This document shows positions 21,583-31,648 of a stretch of 64,000 nt of DNA, in pieces. The notes beneath the pieces are model-generated. The model was not told the DNA's origin, searched no databases, and saw only the letters and a list, made by a program, of their open reading frames with translations. Source of the stretch: Anaeramoeba flamelloides (taxonomy: Eukaryota > Metamonada > Anaeramoebidae); the NCBI GenBank assembly GCA_027625915.1, contig JANTQA010000023.1:18352001-18416000 (forward strand), written 5' to 3'. Numbering within the stretch: position 1 is the first letter of the stretch; every line of letters begins with the position of its first letter. The position numbers were made by a program, and so were the translations under genes.

Positions 21583-23222
21583 TAAACTATTTTTCAGTCA
21601 AAGGGGCCCAGTTGTAATGGTATAATACATGTGTTCAAAGGGTTTGCATAGATATTAGAAGAAAAATTTTATTTTGGAAATTTTCAAAATCGAAATCATT
21701 TTTTCACATTTCTACACATTTTTGTTTTTTTTTTTCGATTTTTTTTTTAAAAACGTAATTCCTTTGCAAAAAATTTTTTATTGCAAGATCAATAGTCACT
21801 TGGTAAAAATGTGTTATTCTTAGGTTATTGAAACCATGTAAAGATTGTTGAGAAATCATATTGATTTGTATTGGAATTCTAGTCAATCTTTGATCTTGAT
21901 ATTTGTTTAATAAATGTGAAAAATTTTCACTTCATTTTCATTTCCTTTTTCAAATAGAGACCACAAATACCAACAAACTTTGTTTGGGGGCTTCATTTCT
22001 AAAAGAAAAGTATGGAAAATGAAGTGAAAAATGTTTCCTATTTATTATTCAAATACCAGTAGAAGTTCAAAACAAACATCCTTGTTTTTCTCAATAGTGG
22101 CCCTAAGAATTTGATTTTTGAAATTTTTAAGAAAAGTTATTGATTAATTAGTTTTCTTTCAGACATGTATCAACATTTCTTTGAGGTGTATTATTCTCTT
22201 TATTTCTTATTTGTTCTTCAAAGGTCAATTATATAAAATAATTGATATTTGAAAAAAACGTTGGGCACTTTGACTGAAACAGAGTTTATTTTGAACAACT
22301 CAACTTTAACCTAATATCAATTACTTGAAAAAAAAAATTGATCCAACGAAACAAATTACTTAATTAGAACAAAGAAATGAAGACAAAAAAAAAGATGAAA
22401 AAATGATTTTCATATTTTACAAAAATCAAAATTATCTCCAATTTCAATAAAATTGTATTATTGTTTTTGTTTGGAATATTTTAGCTCTATGGAAAATTTT
22501 GAATTTTAGTTTCTATATAAACTCTGTTTAAGTCAAAGGTAACCAACTTTTTTTTAAAAAAATCAATTATTTTATATAATTGACCTTTGAAGAACAAATA
22601 AAAAATAACCAGAATAATATACATCAAAGAATTATTGATATATATATATATATGAAAGAAAACTAATTAATGAATAAATTTTCTTAAAATTTTCAAAACT
22701 CAAATTCTTAGGGCCACTATTGAGAAAAACAAGGATGTTTGTTTTGAACTTTTACTGGTATTTGAATAATAAATAGGAAACATTTTTCACTTCATTTTCC
22801 ATACTTTTCTTTTACAAGTCAAGTCTCCAAACGAAATGTGTTGGTATTTGTGGTCTCTATTTAAAAAAGGAAATTGAAAATGAAGTGAAAATTTTTCACA
22901 TTTATTAAAAAAATATCAAGATCAAAGATCGAATAGAATTCCAATAGAAATCAATATGATTTCTCAACAATCATTTCCATGGTTTCAATAACCTAAGAAT
23001 AACACATTTTTACCAAGTGACTATTGATCTTGCAATAAAAAAATTTTTGCAACTGAATGACGTTTTAAAAAAAAAATCGAAAAAAAAAAAACAAAAATGT
23101 GAAAAAATGATTTCGATTTTGAAAATTTCCAAAATAAAATTTTTCTTCTAATATCTATGCAAATCCTTGAAACACTGTATTATACCATTCCAACTGGGTC
23201 CCTTTGACTGAAAAATAGTTTA
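21583..23222. mobile_element. inverted pair of family B MITEs (two 706 bp arms)
   Basis: The left arm (21583-22288) and right arm (22517-23222) are inverse complements with high identity and equal length, around a 228 bp non-palindromic spacer. Outer ends read TTTTTCAGTCAAAGGGGCCC and the inverse of GGGTCCCTTTGACTGAAAAA. Each inner end also carries a terminal-type repeat (CTTTGACTGAAACAGAGTTT and its partner AAACTCTGTTTAAGTCAAAG). Each arm therefore looks like a whole MITE with its own ends. Family members at 2227-2999 and 59815-60343 show single arms. The pair may be two neighbouring insertions or a composite foldback element. Confidence 0.75.
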
Positions 23223-23312
23223 TATATATAGAGAGGGGGGGGGGGGGAAGAGAGAGAGAGTACATCTCAGTGTGGATCACTAGTAACTGGAATATATATA
23301 TATATATATATA
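23223..23312. repeat. simple-sequence tract (TA, G13, GA, TA)
   Basis: Contains TA repeats, a run of 13 G at 23235-23247, AGAGAGAG, and a second TA tract at about 23293-23312. It directly abuts the end of the family B pair. Confidence 0.8.
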
Positions 23313-23475
23313 TTTACTCTTTTAAGTATTCTTTGTTTTCAATTATTCATTTTTTCATTTTTTTGTTTTTTTTTATTTATTGATATTGAACAGTCAGAAT
23401 ATGTAAAACATACGATCAGAAGAAACCAATATGGAAATAATTTAACAATATTAAAACGAAAACAGTTTAAGTTTG

Positions 23476-23850
23476 ATTTCGAATAAGTTAGATATAGGAA
23501 TTAAGAAAGACACTTATTGGATTGATGTATGGAACAAAGAAAAAAGAAAATATTGATAGAAAATTCCAACAGAATACCCAGAAGAATCGCGGGCTTATAT
23601 TGAAAATGATACTTTAAAGAACAAAAGTTTGATGTGTAAAGAGTTATCAATAAAATATGGAGAACTTTTTCCCAATTTACTATATTCAGCATTTTTTATT
23701 GTTTCTATATTTTTTTTCTTTACAATTTCCAAAACAAGATTTCTCATTAAAAATAAAAGTGAACTTCAATTTTTAAAATATAGATTTGATTTTGTTTGTT
23801 ATGTTTTAATGAGTTTTAAAGATCCAGTTGAGTTTTTTTTTCTGTTTTAA
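23476..23850 (+). pseudogene. weak candidate coding remnant with one membrane segment
   Basis: One plus-strand frame reads KDTYWIDVWNKEKRKY, meets two adjacent stops (TGATAG), and continues EYPEESRAYIENDTLKNKSL, then KELSIKYGELFPNLLYSAFF and a hydrophobic stretch. It closes at TAA near 23850. The composition on both sides of the stops is more protein-like than the surroundings, so a decayed small membrane-protein gene is possible. No family is recognised and no splice sites rescue it convincingly. Confidence 0.22.
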
Positions 23851-24107
23851 AGAGTTTCTTGTATTTTAGAATGATATTAAAATTAATTTGATTCAATTAT
23901 AAATAATTCTTGAAATTTTCTGTCCTTTTATTTGAAAAAGAGTTAGATAAGAATATATTTAGATTTTGGTATTTTTTTAGAGAATTAAAATTCACCTATT
24001 AAATTTTATTTTTTATTTTTTTTATTTCTTAAAAGTTTCCGATTTCTTATTTTCACAAAATCCTAACACATGATTCCCTCTTGACTTTCCTATCTGAAGT
24101 GCCAACT

Positions 24108-24205
24108 AGATATATTGTAATGAAACGGAGATTCAGTTCGCTAAGGTACATTTCAAACCACAGCAGTTATTCTTAGCTTCACTGCAGTTGGTTTCATTAC
24201 AACTA
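24108..24205. repeat. short inverted repeat in a GC-richer patch
   Basis: ATTGTAATGAAAC at about 24115 is matched by its inverse GTTTCATTACAACT at about 24190, with a 60-70 nt loop of nearly balanced composition. It could fold as a hairpin RNA or be a very small MITE. No tRNA-like boxes were recognised. Confidence 0.4.
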
Positions 24206-24723
24206 AGTTAAATCCAATTTAGATAATTTCTGTTTCGTTCACTTCAATTACTTCTGTTAAGTCAAGTTGTTTTTAGATCTCATTAGAAACAAGTTTAGCA
24301 ATTCCAATAATGATTTTTTATCTTTAAAACTCCAAACACCCAAAAAAACTTTTCTACACAAAAATGGGAGGAAAGCATAAACCCCAAAAAAGGGAATTTG
24401 TAAAAAATAAAAAGAATAAAATATAAAATTAAAAACCTAAATTTTAAAATTAGAAATTTTTTTAAATTTTATTTTTCAAAAAATGTTTCAAAAAAATTTT
24501 TATGAATCTAAAAAGAAATATATAAATATATTATTTCTTAAATATATATATTAATATAATAAAAAATATAAATAAAGCCATTTTAAAAAATTGTGACCAA
24601 AAAAGTTTTGAATATATACTTATATATAGTTTCATTGTAGTTTGTTAACTGTTTTAAAGATAATTCGAAAGCTTTTTTATCAAAATTTTTTTAAAATAAC
24701 TCTACAAAAATACATGCATGTAT

Positions 24724-24726
<3 letters not shown>
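24206..24726. other. intergenic, nothing recognised
   Basis: AT-rich DNA between the inverted repeat and the CA tract. A 20-codon frame at 24364-24426 is too short to support. Confidence 0.45.

Positions 24727-24800
<74 letters not shown>
24727..24800. repeat. (CA)37 microsatellite
   Basis: 37 uninterrupted CA units. It lies 30 nt beyond the stop codon of the coiled-coil gene, so in that gene's sense (minus strand) it is a (TG)37 tract in the presumed 3' UTR. Confidence 0.97.
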
Positions 24801-24803
<3 letters not shown>

Positions 24804-24830
24804 TCATAATTAACAATATAACAATATTCT

Positions 24831-27800
24831 TTAATTTTGTTCAGAATCTGTAATTGAATCCAAATCAAAATTGGAATTAAAATCTGAATCAAAATCGCTT
24901 TGTTCTATGGGAACTTGTTTATTTATCCTAGGCGTCACAATTTCTGGTATACCTTCATTGCCAACAAACTCCTTTAATAAGGATTTTAAATAATTATTTT
25001 GGTATTCTTGTTCCGAAATGTGTAGTGTCAATTTTTTAATTTTATTAGTTAAAGATTTCTTCTCGAGGTTTATATTCTTGTAATTTTGCGACAGGATATC
25101 CAAATCGTGGATTTTGCCATTCAAAATTTTTGATAAAGAGTTATAGTCTTGCTGCTTTTGCCTAAATAGGGACTGTTGCTGTTCGTACATTAATTTGATT
25201 TGGATTGCATCTATTTTTTGCAAAACGAGATTTCTTTTGTTTTTTTTCCTTTTGAATTTCTTTTTCCCCTCTGCAAACCGTTTGAGGTCCTCGATCATTT
25301 CTTTCAGCCTTTCTAATTCGTCTTTAAATTGGCATTCCAGCTCTTCCATTTGCCCCTGGAACTCCCGATTTTGTTTATCTGTGACTTTCATTTTGAAATT
25401 GACACTCTCCAGTTTCTCTTGAATGTTACGGACCTGCGCTGCGTTTTCGTTTTCTTGGATTACCACCTGTGTTTTCATTTCTACAATGATCCCTTTTAAT
25501 TTTTGGATTAATTTATTTTTTTCTAGGATTGTTTTATTCATTTTTTGGATCTCTTTTAATTTTTCTTCAAGGATGGTTTTGTTATTTTTTATTTTTTGCG
25601 AAATTTCCAAAGTTTCTTTTATTTTATTTTTTTCGATTGACAATTTCTTTAATTTTTCATTCAAGATTTTGTTTTCATTTTCTTCAAATTTTAATTGCTT
25701 TTTTAAATTTTCAGCTTCAAGTTTGTAATTTTTTTTTTTTTTCTTGAGTTTGAGTAGTTTTTCGTTATTATTATTATTATTGTTGTTGTTGTTGTTGTTA
25801 TTATTAAATTTATTCATGCTCAGGTTATTACTATTATTATTTTCTTCTTTAATTTGCAATTCTAAGCTATACGTTTGTGATAACGTTTCAAAGGATTCCT
25901 TTAATTTATTGTTACCTTCTTTAAGCTCTTGCAAATTTTGCTTTAACCGGAAGGATTCATCCGTGGAGCCCTTTAATGCTCTTTCATAGATTTCCAATTG
26001 CTCAATGAGATCTCTATTTTTTTCAATTAGGGTCAAGTTTTGTTGTTTGAAATGCTCGTTTTTATCCCTTAGCTGATCCTCTATTTGCTGCAATTCTGTG
26101 ATCATTTCTTTACTGTTTTCCCAATCCTGCTCCAATTCTTTAGCTGTTTTCACGAGGGTGAAATTTTGCTTTTTCAATTCTGTGATTAATTTCAGCAATT
26201 CCACTTTTTGCGTTTTTTTTTTGGTAAACTTCTTTTGCAATTTTTTGATAATTTGCTGGAATTCGTTATTCGAATTTTCCAAAGAGGTAATTTTGATTAT
26301 TAAAGTTTCATTTTCTAACTTATATAGTTCGATTTCCTCGCTATCATTAAATGAATATATATTTGTTTTCGTTTTTCTTTTCAAATGTGATGGCGATCGT
26401 GATCGTGATCGCGATTTTAATTGCTTGATTTCAACATTTAGCTTTTCAATTTGATTTTCCTGTAATTGGAACGAATGCTGTTGCTTTTTTAATTGCAGTT
26501 CCAAATATTGCACCCATTCACATAGTTTATTTTTTTCCTTTTCTTGAAATATTATTTGGGTCTTCAGTTTGGTACAAAATTCTCGCAGATTTATATTTTC
26601 ATTTTTATTTCTGTTGATGATTTTCTTATAATTGTTTTCCTTTTCAACCATCTCACTTAATTCATTGTCTTTGATATCAAGGATTTGTTGGAATTCGTTT
26701 TGATTTTTTGAAAGATTTTCATTTTCAATTTCAATCTCAACCATCTCTTTTTCCATATTTTTAATATCTGAATTGAACTTCTTAATGGTTTCTAGATATT
26801 TTTGATTTTCATCTTTCAGTTTGATTATATTTTTTTGTTGCTGTTGGATTGTTCTTTTTTGCTCATTTTTTTTATACATTATTTTTTCTTTTTTATTTTT
26901 TGATTTGATTAGATTCGTTTCAAGTTGTTTAATTTTTTCATTTAAATTCAAGATTTCCTTTTCACGTTCCCATTCCAGCTCTTTGTTCTTTTCCTTTTCC
27001 TGTTTTGTCTCCTCAATACAAGTGATTTTTTCTTTTAATTTCTCATACTTTTCTTTTCTTTTTTTCATTTTTTCTTCTAATTGTTTATGAGCATTTTCCA
27101 TTTGCCAGTTTTTTTCATTGATCGTTTGTGCCGATTGTTTAATCTTTTGTATTTCTTGTGATTGCTTCGTAAACTCCTTTTCGTTTTTAAGGTTGGCTTC
27201 TTTTAATAGTTTTATTTTTTGTTTTTTGTTTTTGAGTATTTCTACATAGTAATTTAGATTTTCTTTTTCATTTCGGTTTTTAATATCATTCGTGTTCTTA
27301 TTATCCATCGTGGTTGTGTCGTGTGTAGTTTCTTGGTTTGTTTGTTTGATACTTATCAAACTTTCATTCCCATTGCCATTGCCACTTTCGCTATCTTTGT
27401 CATTATCATTGTTGTTATTGTCGTCGTAGTCGTTGTTGTTGTTGTTGTTGTAGTCATTGCTATTGTTGGTGCTGATGATAATGTTGTTATTGTTATTGTT
27501 ATTGTTTTCATTGTCATTGTCATTGTCATTGTCGGTGCCATTACCATTATTTAGTTTGCTTTGAAAGGGGAATTCTTTATTATCTTTTTCAATGATAATC
27601 AATTTTTGTGACAAATCATTAACTTTTGTTTCTAATAATTGGTTTTCTTGATTTTTTTTCTTTAATTCTTTATTTATTCTATTGTACCCTTCACACTTCC
27701 TTTCGTATTTATTTTTTCGTAGTTCTAATTCATCTCGCTGCTTTTGAACAGTCTGTTGTAATATAATTATCAATTTTTCTTTTCTGTTGTGATCAACTAA

Positions 27801-28541
27801 TTGTTGTTTGTTTGTTGTGTTTTCTACTTGTTTTTTATTTTGTTGTTGTTTTTCTTTTTCTTTTTCTTTTTTTTTTTCTTGTTCTTCTTCATTTTCTTTC
27901 AAATTCTTTTCATTTTCATTTTCATTTTCATTTTCCGTTTCATTTTCGTTTTCGTTTTCTTTAAACCCTTGTTTACTTTCCTCAAGTTTGTGTTTTTTTT
28001 GTCCTAAATTGCTTGTTAATTCGCTACTTTGTATTTGATTTATGCGGCTCAGATCGCGAATTTTTTTCATTGACAATTTGATCATGGACTGAAGTTTTAT
28101 TTCTAACTCGTTATTTTGGATCTGTTTGATTAAAAATTGCTTTTGGTTCTTGCTATATTGGTCTTCAATGTGCTGTTTCTCTTTTTGAAGTGTTTCAATT
28201 TCATTATTGTTCTCTTGAATTTGGATCTCATAAGTTACCAATCGTTCATTTAACTTGAATTCGTTATCGGCTAGCTTTTCATTTTCATTCTTCAATTCAT
28301 TGATTTGTGTGATCAAATCCTTTTCTCGTAAACTCGCCTTTTTTAATGCTTGAATGGCCTTTGATAGCTGCTGAGTCCTTGTCTGCAGATCCTGATCTTT
28401 TTGTCGTAACTTTCGGGTGAGATCTTGTAAATGCTTTTTAACATGAAGCAAATCCTTTTGGGAAGTTGAATTTCTTTTGACCAAAATTGCTTTGCTGTTT
28501 TGAACAGAAGAGCTATTGTTTAGTTGAGTATTAATACTCAT
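24831..28541 (-). CDS. large coiled-coil protein, 1236 residues, low-complexity inserts
   Basis: A single exon of 1236 codons with ATG at 28539-28541, preceded by A/T-rich leader DNA. Almost the whole protein is heptad-like Leu/Ile/Lys/Glu sequence, for example LHVKKHLQDLTRKLRQKDQD near the start, and is predicted to form long coiled coils. Low-complexity inserts interrupt it. Residues about 195-230 are EN/EK repeats, about 335-385 are DN/N repeats, about 711-717 hold RSRSRSRSPS, and about 915-930 are poly-Asn. The C-terminus is acidic (DSDFDSDFNSNFDLD). No globular domain, membrane segment or catalytic motif is visible. Such proteins often act as golgin, centrosomal or cytoskeletal scaffolds, but the sequence does not decide between them. 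The block is free of transposon copies. Confidence 0.9.
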   Translation of the reverse strand: MSINTQLNNSSSVQNSKAILVKRNSTSQKDLLHVKKHLQDLTRKLRQKDQDLQTRTQQLSKAIQALKKASLREKDLITQINELKNENEKLADNEFKLNERLVTYEIQIQENNNEIETLQKEKQHIEDQYSKNQKQFLIKQIQNNELEIKLQSMIKLSMKKIRDLSRINQIQSSELTSNLGQKKHKLEESKQGFKENENENETENENENENEKNLKENEEEQEKKKEKEKEKQQQNKKQVENTTNKQQLVDHNRKEKLIIILQQTVQKQRDELELRKNKYERKCEGYNRINKELKKKNQENQLLETKVNDLSQKLIIIEKDNKEFPFQSKLNNGNGTDNDNDNDNENNNNNNNNIIISTNNSNDYNNNNNNDYDDNNNNDNDKDSESGNGNGNESLISIKQTNQETTHDTTTMDNKNTNDIKNRNEKENLNYYVEILKNKKQKIKLLKEANLKNEKEFTKQSQEIQKIKQSAQTINEKNWQMENAHKQLEEKMKKRKEKYEKLKEKITCIEETKQEKEKNKELEWEREKEILNLNEKIKQLETNLIKSKNKKEKIMYKKNEQKRTIQQQQKNIIKLKDENQKYLETIKKFNSDIKNMEKEMVEIEIENENLSKNQNEFQQILDIKDNELSEMVEKENNYKKIINRNKNENINLREFCTKLKTQIIFQEKEKNKLCEWVQYLELQLKKQQHSFQLQENQIEKLNVEIKQLKSRSRSRSPSHLKRKTKTNIYSFNDSEEIELYKLENETLIIKITSLENSNNEFQQIIKKLQKKFTKKKTQKVELLKLITELKKQNFTLVKTAKELEQDWENSKEMITELQQIEDQLRDKNEHFKQQNLTLIEKNRDLIEQLEIYERALKGSTDESFRLKQNLQELKEGNNKLKESFETLSQTYSLELQIKEENNNSNNLSMNKFNNNNNNNNNNNNNNEKLLKLKKKKKNYKLEAENLKKQLKFEENENKILNEKLKKLSIEKNKIKETLEISQKIKNNKTILEEKLKEIQKMNKTILEKNKLIQKLKGIIVEMKTQVVIQENENAAQVRNIQEKLESVNFKMKVTDKQNREFQGQMEELECQFKDELERLKEMIEDLKRFAEGKKKFKRKKNKRNLVLQKIDAIQIKLMYEQQQSLFRQKQQDYNSLSKILNGKIHDLDILSQNYKNINLEKKSLTNKIKKLTLHISEQEYQNNYLKSLLKEFVGNEGIPEIVTPRINKQVPIEQSDFDSDFNSNFDLDSITDSEQN

Positions 28542-29499
28542 TTAAATATATTTTGGATCGTTTGTTTTTTGTTTTTGCTTTTGTTGTGGTGAATTTTTTT
28601 TTTTCTTGATAAATCCAATCCAAAAGAAAATCGTTTTTTGTTCGAATCGGTTTGACAAATGAATTATTTTTTAAATTTATTGGAGTTGGTTGTTTAAACT
28701 AAAAATTACTAAATTTAAAATTTGTTAAAAAATGATAATTTGGTAATTTTTAATTTCTTTTGAAGTTTTTAATTATGGTTTTGTTGAAAAAAATATTCAT
28801 TTTGTTGTAAACAGAATTTTTTGTTGACTTTTGTGAAAATTTGTCCAATGAATAGAAATTGAACTCTCAAAGAAGTTGATAATTTTTTTATTCCGATTTA
28901 ATTTTATTCCATTTTTTTTTTTTTTCAAAAGTCAAAAGTAATTTTTGTTTTGGAATATTTTGAAATAGGATAGTGGAGACCACAATTGATTTGGCTTTTA
29001 ATTTCTCGTTCACCTTCTTCAATTTCTAATTTAAGTTGCTTTTTACTTCTATACTAAATCAAATATTTTTTTGGTTTTCTTTCTTTTTTAAAATAAAATG
29101 GGAAAATTTTTCAATAAATCTAAAATTCATTATTTGGTTGTCTGGTAAATTGAAGGCCACTCTAATTCACTCTCTTTGGTTGTAAATAATTAATTTTAAA
29201 TGACAAAAGTATTCACATTGTTCATGAACTAACCACACTTATTACATTTTTGTTTCTTTTTTTGCAAAATGAGTTAGGTTTTCAAGTTTGTTTGAAATCC
29301 AAAGAAACTTTGAAAAGATCAGTTGAGCTTCAAAATATTTTTGTGTTCAGGGATTACTCAACCCAAATAAATCTTGAAAATTTTATATATTTTTGTCAAC
29401 AAATAGTACACTCAGACCAATGACTATTTTTAATAAGAAAAAGGTGTTTAAGGGATCAGCCTTCTCCAACAACAACATAAAATTAAAAAATATGTTATT
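28542..29499. other. upstream flank of the coiled-coil gene
   Basis: Probable promoter side of the minus-strand gene. T-rich and A-rich runs only; I recognise no specific element. Confidence 0.4.
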
Positions 29500-29960
29500 G
29501 GTGTTATTGTTGATATTTTTTTGGGGGAATTATTACTTTTCATATTATACCAAATTTCAAAATTGATCAATTTCTCATTTTTTTCAAAATAGTCAATTTT
29601 ATTGATATACATTAACTATAGGTATTAAAAAACATTTTTCAAGTGGACTGAGAGGTATTTTAGAGTACGTTTGAGTGATTTGGATGGTATTTTCAAGAAT
29701 TTTGAGGAAGGATTTTGAAAAAAAAATTATTAATAAATCAATTATACTTTTTCAATTTGTTTCAAGGAGGGAAAATTTTTTCCACTTAACATTGTTGATT
29801 AAAATTGAGTTTCAAACAAATTTTTAAAAATATTTTATATTGATGATTTCAAAATTTTAGATTGTCTACAATTTAGATTATTAAAAACTACCAATCACAA
29901 AATAATCTTTTTGATTTTTCCTATCATAATCTTTAAAAATTATAAAAAAAATTCATTACT
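29500..29960. repeat. dispersed repeat, family G copy 1
   Basis: Matches 36480-37010 in reverse complement. Shared landmarks include CAAATTTCAAAATTGATCAA, GGATGGTATTTTCAAGAATT, TTTTTTCCACTTAA and CACAAAATAATCTTTTTGAT. No clear terminal inverted repeat was found, so the class is unknown. Confidence 0.55.
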
Positions 29961-30833
29961 CGAGAAAATAATAAAGAAAATCTTCAATAATACAAAAAAA
30001 ATCAATTTGGCCAATTTATAAATATAATCTTAAATACCTTATTTAAAAAATTATATATTTTTTTCTTTTTTTTTAAAGAAAAAAACTTTTTGTTTTACTC
30101 TATCCTTTTAAATACTTGAAAACCAAATAATATTTTCTAAATTTGAATATTTTTAAGGTGTGTAATATTTTTCGTTATCTTGATTTTAAAATTCTCTTAT
30201 ATTATTTGTTATCAAAATATTTGATTCTTTCTTGTGATTCTAGTTGACTTTTATAAAAATATTTAATTTTTTCTCTTGTTTTCTTGTTATTTTTTTAATA
30301 CATTTCTATTTTATAAATTGTTAACCATTTTAATAGGTAATCAGTTGGTGTAATTTATCTATATTAGAAGTGGCTCGGTCTTTATATTTTATGTATTTTA
30401 GTAAAATATACTAAATAATACCAGATCAATTGTCTTATATTCTTTTTTTTGAGTAAAGCTGAAACCTTCTAAGAGATATAAGATTAAACCCAAATAGACG
30501 GCTTTTTAACGAAACTATATTATATTCAAAAGACACTTAAGTTATTCTTGCTCATCTGTATATGTGTTAAATGGTTTTTTTTTTTTTTTTTTTTATTTGT
30601 TAAAAATATTTGCTTCATAATTTAGTAATAAACCACACAATTCAATTTCATGAAATATTATTTTTTTCAAATTATTGAATCAAATTATTTCTCAAAATTG
30701 AATTTATTACAAAAACTATAAAAAAGAATTCTTTAAAAATAGATTAAGATCAATTTCATAAAATTCATTTTCATTTTCAAAACATTGAACTATTATAATT
30801 CCCCAATTAATACCAAAATTGTTTTCATTTTCA
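29961..30833. other. intergenic, nothing recognised
   Basis: AT-rich spacer with no supported frame or repeat. Confidence 0.5.
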
Positions 30834-31434
30834 TATAAGCTATTTCCAATAAAGTGGGGTAAATTTATTTTAAAATATATTTATGTAAATAAATCTTTAT
30901 AAAAGTATTTAAACATCCAAAATCATGAACTACTATATATCGGTTCTTGGTAATAATTCAATTTATTTTTTAGTATTGTATTACCTAAATAAAAGATATA
31001 AAATTATCTGATCTGGATTTTATCTGATGTTTTTTAGGGGTTAAAATTGGTATTTAGGATTTACTTTTTGATTGAAAAAATGGTTTCCATAACTTGTTTA
31101 ATCTCAATAAATTTTCAAATAGAATTGAAAATATATAAGTGCATTTTGTTGTATAAAAACTTATTTGTACCCTTTTCATATTTCCAGTTTTTTATTGAAA
31201 TTTGTCGTTCCTTTTTTTCACCAAAAAAAGTCCGATTTTTTTCTTTTCATTTTTTGGAAATATTCCAATCCAACATATTTTGAAATCAATACCTTAGCCA
31301 TTTATACAATTTGTATTAATATTAAATTTAATTTGGTATCGTCAATTAACTGATACCTTTCACTAAAAAAGATGATTTTTTATAAGCTGTAAAAAAAAAT
31401 TCCCCACTTTTTTTGGAAATACCTTAGTTATAGA
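30834..31434. mobile_element. MITE, family H copy 1
   Basis: About 600 bp. The left end is TATAAGCTATTTCCAATAAA followed by GTGGGG; the right end is the inverse of a string with GGTATTTCCAAAAAAAGTGG. A second copy starting AAGCTATTTCCAAAAAAG is at 48881-49430. The two frames seen inside are F/I-rich and not convincing. It ends about 215 bp downstream of the DIS3 stop. Confidence 0.65.
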
Positions 31435-31648
31435 AAAAAAATGGGAACTTCAAAAATTTGTAAACAAATCGTATGAAATTTATGATCTAATAAAAAAAAT
31501 TTAATCTATAACATGTATTTCTTGTAAATAATCTTATTACTCGATTACACAATTACTTAACAATAGCATCCCCAAAAAGTAAAAATTAAAAAGGTTTAAA
31601 AAAGTGTTCAATTTTTTTTTTTATTTATTTTTGTAAACTGTTTTCAAG

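Noticed and set aside
24364-24426. 20-codon plus frame starting MGGKHKPQKREF
   Set aside because: Resembles a basic protein start, but the stop follows at once and no donor is present.
25195-27560. Long plus-strand frames opposite the coiled-coil gene
   Set aside because: Antisense shadows of repetitive coding sequence.
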